From JBGPIK01 sp041484845 (lineage in GTDB: Bacteria; Desulfobacterota; Binatia; UBA9968), in the NCBI GenBank assembly GCA_041484845.1, contig JBGPIK010000272.1, forward strand, positions 1 to 9,390: DNA of 9,390 nt, read 5' to 3'. Both the position numbers and the translations under genes were made by a program. Under the pieces are notes generated by a model. The model saw only the letters and a list, made by a program, of their open reading frames with translations. It searched no databases and was not told the DNA's origin. This document shows positions 5,966 through 9,390 of this stretch, in pieces (position 1 is the first letter of the stretch; each line of letters begins with the position of its first letter).

Positions 5966-7006
5966 ATGATGAATTCACGTACTCGTCCGAACCTGAGATC
6001 GAAACGACCCCCGACCACTGTAACGCTTTTACTTGCGCTTGGAGCAGTCCTGCTCGCTCGTGGCTCTGTTGATGCGCAGCCAAGGGAGAAGATCCGTGTC
6101 GCCTTGGGTTCGGTCACGGTCAATTCCAGCCCCATTCCGATTGGCAAGGAAGCAGGGATTTTCGCCAAGCACGGCCTTGAAATTGAGGCGATACATATGG
6201 GAGGCGGAGTCAATTCTCTGGCGGCACTCACTTCAGGCTCAGTCCAGTTCCTCTCCGCTGGATCGAGCGCCAATGTGAGCGCGCGGTTAGGCGGGGCGGA
6301 CATCGTCATGCTGGCCGTCCAATCGAACCGGTTGGACTACACCCTCTTCGCTTCTCCTGATATCCACAAAATAGAGGAGCTTAAGGGTAAGACGGTCACC
6401 GGCACGCGGCCCGGCGCGTCCGCGGACAGCGCGCTCCGCCTGGCTCTACTGAAATGGGGACTGGAGCCGGACAAGGATGTCATCTTTATCTCTGTGGCTG
6501 AAAGCCAACAGGGCAGGCTGACCGCGCTTCAAAGGGGCGCTGTCTCCGCCACGCTCCTCTCGCCTCCATTCACCGGCATGGCCAAGCAGTTGGGGCTCCG
6601 CGAATTGGCCGATCTGCGCCGTCTCGATATCGAATTCGCCGGCAGCTCCATCGCCGCCATGGGTCCGTACATCAAAAGCCATCCGGCCACGGTCGAAAAT
6701 TTTCTCAAAGCTTATGTGGAATCGATCCACTTCATGAAGACACAACGAGACAAGAGTGTCACCGTGATCATGAAATATTTAAGGATGAATGACCGGGCCA
6801 GGGCTGAGGAGGGATACGACTACTATGTCGAGATCTACCCTCAAATCCCTTACGCCACCCCAAGCGGTGTTCGCTCGGTCCTGCAGTTCCTTGCGGCCAA
6901 ACAACCCAAGGCAGCAACCGCAGCTCCCGAAGAGTTTTACGACATGAGCTTTCTCAAGCGAATCGAAGAGAGCGGCTTCGTGAAAGCACTCTACAGCAGG
7001 AAATAG
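5966..7006 (+). CDS. ABC transporter substrate-binding protein, NMT1/THI5 (SsuA/TauA-like) family
   Basis: A 346-residue exported binding protein that would deliver a small organic ligand to an ABC permease. The N-terminus is a signal peptide: Arg/Lys-rich region (5-14), hydrophobic core TVTLLLALGAVLLA (18-31), and a likely cut after VDA (37). The mature part starts KIRVALGS and continues with PIPIGKEAGIFAKHGLEIEAIHMGGG, the usual two-lobe opening of the family. Later family-like stretches are LKGKTVTG, GALSPP-type ligand-loop wording (ATLLSPPFTGMA) and VENFLKAYVESIHFMK. The ligand (sulfonate, nitrile, thiamine precursor, aromatic acid) cannot be read from sequence. No permease or ATPase gene of an ABC system is in the window, so it is an orphan binding protein, as is common where this family is expanded. 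Two ATGs (5966, 5969) are possible starts; the ribosome binding site is weak. Confidence 0.88.
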   Translation: MMNSRTRPNLRSKRPPTTVTLLLALGAVLLARGSVDAQPREKIRVALGSVTVNSSPIPIGKEAGIFAKHGLEIEAIHMGGGVNSLAALTSGSVQFLSAGSSANVSARLGGADIVMLAVQSNRLDYTLFASPDIHKIEELKGKTVTGTRPGASADSALRLALLKWGLEPDKDVIFISVAESQQGRLTALQRGAVSATLLSPPFTGMAKQLGLRELADLRRLDIEFAGSSIAAMGPYIKSHPATVENFLKAYVESIHFMKTQRDKSVTVIMKYLRMNDRARAEEGYDYYVEIYPQIPYATPSGVRSVLQFLAAKQPKAATAAPEEFYDMSFLKRIEESGFVKALYSRK

Positions 7007-7031
7007 AAAGCGCCGCGGTTCGCCACACTGA

Positions 7032-7175
7032 CCTGAGAGGGTAGAAACCTTCTTAAAGACCCTTACCAAACTGGCTCAGGTCGAGCTGCTTATCCTCGCG
7101 CCGCTCAGCGATGCTGAGCGCAAGGATTTGCTTGAAATCATCGAAGACCGTCATCACCAGTCAATGCCCCACTAA
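7032..7175 (+). pseudogene. Possible C-terminal fragment of a MarR-type regulator
   Basis: Between a TGA at 7029-7031 and a TAA at 7173-7175 an open stretch of 47 codons reads ERVETFLKTLTKLAQ, then ILAPLSDAERKDLLEIIE. An (L/I)LAPLS..ER..LL pattern is typical of the last helix of MarR-family regulators. There is no start codon and no winged-helix part, so at best this is a remnant. It follows the binding-protein gene by 25 bases on the same strand. A chance open stretch remains possible. An 8-bp perfect hairpin, CGCTCAGC/GCTGAGCG (7102-7109 and 7113-7120), lies inside it. Confidence 0.35.
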
Positions 7176-7282
7176 AGAGTGAGGGATAAAAATGGGTCGG
7201 GAGGCTTTTCTACTTTTGCCCCCTATGCTGCGCATCAAGACAGTGGAGTTATAAAAGCCCCCGTCTATACGCGCGGGCCCCC
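7176..7282. other. Non-coding gap, possible weak terminator of the SH3 ORF
   Basis: No gene is seen here. On the minus strand, just after the SH3 ORF, a GC-rich stretch around 7252-7284 with short complementary GCCC/GGGC arms is followed by TTTT. It might end transcription of the SH3 ORF, but the stem is short. Confidence 0.2.
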
Positions 7283-7558
7283 TCAGGGTATTTCACAGTT
7301 CGCTCTACCGATCAGCCGCGCATCGTCGGATCGCGCATATCCCGGAGGATTGCCGCGCTTCGACTGCACTTCCAGCCAATCGCCGGCAGAACTTACGACG
7401 TTGATTCTGGTTCCTCTGGTGATCGGCGAAACGACGCGCGAAACTGATGAAGAACCTTCATAGACCGCCGTCGCCCGGGTTGTCTCATAGACTCCCGGCT
7501 CGAATCCAACGCCGAACTCAGCTGCTCTCATTGACCTATTGATCCGTTTGATCAGCAA
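7283..7558 (-). CDS. Bacterial SH3-domain (SH3b) protein, copy A, probably lacking its secretion signal
   Basis: A 91-residue frame whose residues 22-88 form a bacterial SH3 domain: GVYETTRATAVYEG, SRVVSPITRGTRINVV, GDWLEVQSKRGNPPGYARSDDARLIGRAN. Such domains usually sit in exported proteins and bind cell-wall peptides. The first 20 residues (MLIKRINRSMRAAEFG) are neither a signal peptide nor a membrane anchor, so the true 5' end may be lost or decayed. At the position where copy B (9251-9390) has its stop, a T-to-A difference gives Cys and extends this copy by four residues (CEIP). It is divergent from the second ATPase gene, whose start lies 112 bases away. The SH3 call is by motif wording; expression is doubtful. 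Confidence 0.6.
   Translation of the reverse strand: MLIKRINRSMRAAEFGVGFEPGVYETTRATAVYEGSSSVSRVVSPITRGTRINVVSSAGDWLEVQSKRGNPPGYARSDDARLIGRANCEIP
7296..7434. repeat. Direct repeat copy A (SH3-coding segment)
   Basis: Aligns without gaps to 9252-9390, with an offset of 1956 bases. I count about 15 mismatches in 139 positions, near 89% identity. Both copies lie in the same orientation on either side of the second ATPase gene. Confidence 0.9.
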
Positions 7559-7647
7559 TCATCCCACGCCGCCAGACAGGGCATGGGAAATCTCGCCCGA
7601 TTCTGAATACGAGGGCGGCTCGAAAACTGGCTCATTGCAATCTTGAT
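7559..7647. other. Intergenic stretch between SH3 copy A and the ATPase palindrome
   Basis: No gene recognised. TTGCAA (7635-7640) lies 17 bases before TAATTA (7658-7663) and could be the -35 box of the ATPase promoter, but the match is weak. Confidence 0.3.
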
Positions 7648-7673
7648 CATACTCGAATAATTATTCGAGTATG
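7648..7673. promoter_or_regulatory. Perfect 26-bp palindrome ending in the ATPase start codon, probable operator
   Basis: The half-site CATACTCGAATAA (7648-7660) is followed without any spacer by its exact reverse complement (7661-7673). The final ATG is the start codon of the second ATPase, and the -10-like TAATTA (7658-7663) is at the centre. A dimeric regulator bound here would cover the -10 box, the transcription start and the start codon. With no loop and no T-run it is not a terminator. Confidence 0.75.
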
Positions 7674-8906
7674 GCCGATAACGTGTACCAGCTAGATTAC
7701 GTTGAATGCGGTAAAGCCCTATCCCAAAGGTTAAACGAACCGGCGCCGGGACGTATCCAGCTTCTTACGGGGCCGCGCCAGGTGGGAAAAACCACATTGC
7801 TGCTCGACGTGGCAAAGCGGTTTGGAAAAGGGAGTCATTATGTCGCTATGGATGACCCGATGGCCGCGTTACCCGGCTTTTGGGAGAGGACTTGGGAAGA
7901 AGCCGAATCACGAGCGGCCTCTGGTCGTGCCGTTCTACTGCTCGACGAGATTCAACATTTGGCGGATTGGGCGGCGCGCCTTAAGGCGCAATATGATCGT
8001 ATCAAGCGCAAAAGGATTCGTTTGCACGTGGTGGCTAGCGGGTCTTCAGCGCTCCGGCTCGGCGCTGGTTCCCGAGAAAGCCTGGCCGGTCGCTTTGAGA
8101 GGCTAACTTTGACTCATTGGTCGGCCTCTGCGCTGAAGGAGCAGTTCGGTTTTTCGCCCGCCGACGCTGCTTTATTCGCTGTCCAATTCGGATCATATCC
8201 TGGATCGGTACAGTTTCGGGACGATAAGCTTCGGTGGCGGGCTTATGTACGCGACGCGATTATCGAACCCGCGATCGGAAAAGATGTGCTGGCGTTGGGA
8301 ATTGTGCGGCGGCCGGGCCTGCTGCGCCAGATCTTTGCCGTCGCCTTAAATGCTCCATGCCAGATTATCTCGCTGCAAAAGCTTCAGGGGCAACTTCAAG
8401 ACCGGGGATCACTCGAAACCATTGCCCATTATTTGGAGCTGATAGAAGAAGCTTACTTAATTGCACCGTTACAAAAATTTGGCATACGGGAACATCGCCG
8501 CCGTGCCGCGCCTCCCAAACTCGTGCCCTTGAACAATGCGCTTTTGTCTGCGACGCACCCACAGGGTGCTCCAGAACCGGATAAAGAACCAGCTCGATTC
8601 GGCGTTTGGGTTGAGAATGCCTGCGTGGCTTTCGCCTGCAACAGCGGACAACGTATCTCCTATTGGCGCGAGGAACCGTTGGAAGTAGATGCCGTAAGCG
8701 AAGGGAGCTGGGGCAACTGGGCGATCGAGATTAAAACGGGAAAGTTTCAATTAAATGAATTGCGCGCTTTGTTGGAGTTTTGCCGTCGCAATCCGCGCTT
8801 TCGTCCGTTGGTTATCACGTCCCCAGGGAATCAGGCTGCGGCTGAAAGCGCTGAGATAGCGTCCATCACTTGGCCCGATTTTCTTGTCTCCGGACCGCCC
8901 CGTTAG
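7671..8906 (+). CDS. AAA-type ATPase with DUF4143-like C-terminus (second copy of the family)
   Basis: A 411-residue P-loop ATPase. Walker A is GPRQVGKTT (34-42), Walker B is VLLLDE (88-93), and ASGSSALRL is the sensor region, followed by LAGRFERLTLTHWS as in the AAA_14 family. The C-terminal half has YLELIEEAYLIAPL (family winged-helix end), then GVWVENACVAF, YWREEPLEVDAV and NWAIEIKTG. The last two resemble a PD-(D/E)XK core with D, E and K retained. No signal or membrane segment. The start at 7671 has no ribosome binding site and sits inside a perfect palindrome. The cellular role is unknown; the family is a frequent single-gene accessory. It shares the domain plan but little close wording with the ATPase at 2295, so the two are not a recent duplication. 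SH3-coding repeats flank it on both sides. Confidence 0.9.
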   Translation: MADNVYQLDYVECGKALSQRLNEPAPGRIQLLTGPRQVGKTTLLLDVAKRFGKGSHYVAMDDPMAALPGFWERTWEEAESRAASGRAVLLLDEIQHLADWAARLKAQYDRIKRKRIRLHVVASGSSALRLGAGSRESLAGRFERLTLTHWSASALKEQFGFSPADAALFAVQFGSYPGSVQFRDDKLRWRAYVRDAIIEPAIGKDVLALGIVRRPGLLRQIFAVALNAPCQIISLQKLQGQLQDRGSLETIAHYLELIEEAYLIAPLQKFGIREHRRRAAPPKLVPLNNALLSATHPQGAPEPDKEPARFGVWVENACVAFACNSGQRISYWREEPLEVDAVSEGSWGNWAIEIKTGKFQLNELRALLEFCRRNPRFRPLVITSPGNQAAAESAEIASITWPDFLVSGPPR

Positions 8907-9250
8907 CGATATCTGGACGGCGTTATTCACGGTTAGAAAAAACCGATCACACTTATCGATCGAGAGGTGAGCCTGGAAGAGCGAGGCACGGAGGCGAACA
9001 GCTCAATACCGTCTTTGGTGCTCGGCTCGGCGCTTGCCTTTTCCTCAGGCGTTCGCTCCAGAAACTCAGTTTGCAGGCCTGTCCTGAGCGCAGCCGAAGG
9101 GCCGTTCCAAGGCACAAGCCCATTGCCTCGCTCTGGAGGGCTCGCCTCTCGATCGTTCGCGTGAATAATTCGGGGCTGGCAAGTTATTGTTTTCGTCAGG
9201 ACGCGAAGGCTATTGGCAGATTTCCCTTGGCGAAAAACCACAAACTGTTC
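8907..9250. other. Non-coding stretch with a dispersed repeat
   Basis: I find no credible gene in these 344 bases. The minus-strand frame 9241-8933 has low-complexity, repeat-derived wording and no ribosome binding site. The only recognisable item is the short dispersed repeat at 9077-9101. Confidence 0.4.
9077..9101. repeat. Dispersed CCTGAGC...GCCGAAGGG-type intergenic repeat
   Basis: The stretch GCCTGTCCTGAGCGCAGCC followed by GAAGGG matches wording I know as a very common short intergenic repeat in environmental bacterial genomes. A single copy is seen in this window. Role unknown. Confidence 0.45.
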
Positions 9251-9390
9251 TCAGTTCGCTCTGCCGACCTGCCGCGCATCGTCGGACCGCACATATCCCG
9301 GAGGATTGCCGCGCTTCGACCGCACTTCCAACCAATCGCCGGCAGAACTTGCGACGTTGACCCTGGTTCCTTTGCTGATTTGCGAAACAA
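9251..9390 (-). CDS. Bacterial SH3-domain protein, copy B (partial, runs off the right edge)
   Basis: Minus-strand reading from the window edge to a TGA at 9251-9253 gives 45 residues containing KGTRVNV, GDWLEVRSKRGNPPGYV, RSDDARQVGRAN and stop. This is the C-terminal half of the same bacterial SH3 domain as copy A. It ends at RAN, which is probably the ancestral C-terminus. The N-terminal part lies outside the window, so a signal peptide cannot be judged. A frame in another phase (9390-9196) is a shadow. Confidence 0.65.
   Translation of the reverse strand, partial: VSQISKGTRVNVASSAGDWLEVRSKRGNPPGYVRSDDARQVGRAN
9252..9390. repeat. Direct repeat copy B (SH3-coding segment)
   Basis: Gap-free match to 7296-7434, about 89% identical by eye and cut by the window edge. 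The real repeat may be longer. Confidence 0.9.

Noticed and set aside
5761..6309. Minus-strand frame opposite the substrate-binding protein start
   Set aside because: It overlaps the signal-peptide and N-domain coding region of a clear gene and has no protein-like motifs.
7648..7673. The palindrome as an intrinsic terminator for SH3 copy A or an upstream gene
   Set aside because: It has no loop, an AT-rich centre and no following T-run; it overlaps a start codon, and copy A is transcribed away from it.
8933..9241. Minus-strand 102-residue frame after the second ATPase
   Set aside because: It includes the translated dispersed repeat, is Ser/Arg/Pro-rich and has no ribosome binding site.
1..9390. 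CRISPR array, rRNA, complete tRNA or replication origin
   Set aside because: No regularly spaced repeats, conserved rRNA stretches, full cloverleaf or DnaA-box cluster were seen on either strand.

Overview
The window looks like chromosomal DNA from an uncultured, moderately GC-rich soil or sediment bacterium. This is an inference: the gene content is metabolic (aldehyde dehydrogenase, FMN-dependent 2-hydroxy-acid oxidase, NMT1/THI5-like substrate-binding protein), and it is mixed with dispersed short repeats, toxin-antitoxin remnants, an IS3 remnant and AAA/DUF4143 ATPases. Deltaproteobacteria-like or Binatota/Rokubacteria-like lineages would fit, but no taxonomic marker is present.

Layout. 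Positions 1-68 (minus) hold the first codons of a small protein behind a near-consensus promoter. Positions 135-195 are a dispersed inverted repeat, followed by a small unknown gene (257-535, minus). An intact aldehyde dehydrogenase lies at 613-2079 (plus). The first AAA/DUF4143 ATPase is at 2295-3443 (plus). A solo IS3 OrfA with no OrfB follows at 3599-4087 (plus). On the minus strand come an intact HigA antitoxin (4186-4491), only the C-terminal part of its HigB toxin (4503-4637), and a 2-hydroxy-acid oxidase gene (4638-5708) broken by one in-frame TAA. A secreted NMT1/TauA-type substrate-binding protein lies at 5966-7006 (plus), followed by a possible MarR C-terminal fragment (7032-7175). 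The last part holds a bacterial SH3-domain ORF (7283-7558, minus), the second AAA/DUF4143 ATPase (7671-8906, plus), and a second partial copy of the SH3 ORF (9251-9390, minus) running off the right edge.

How the parts relate. The ALDH, the 2-hydroxy-acid oxidase and the binding protein would suit uptake and oxidation of small organic acids or aldehydes, but they are not in one operon and the oxidase looks inactive. Between them is an accessory, decaying region. The most unusual signal concerns the two ATPase genes. The second has a perfect 26-bp palindrome (7648-7673) whose last three bases are its ATG. Both ATPase genes carry ATAATTAT exactly six bases before the ATG and have no Shine-Dalgarno sequence, which suggests leaderless, possibly self-controlled expression. 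The second ATPase is also bracketed by two roughly 89% identical copies of an SH3-coding segment, so it may be an inserted or duplicated module.
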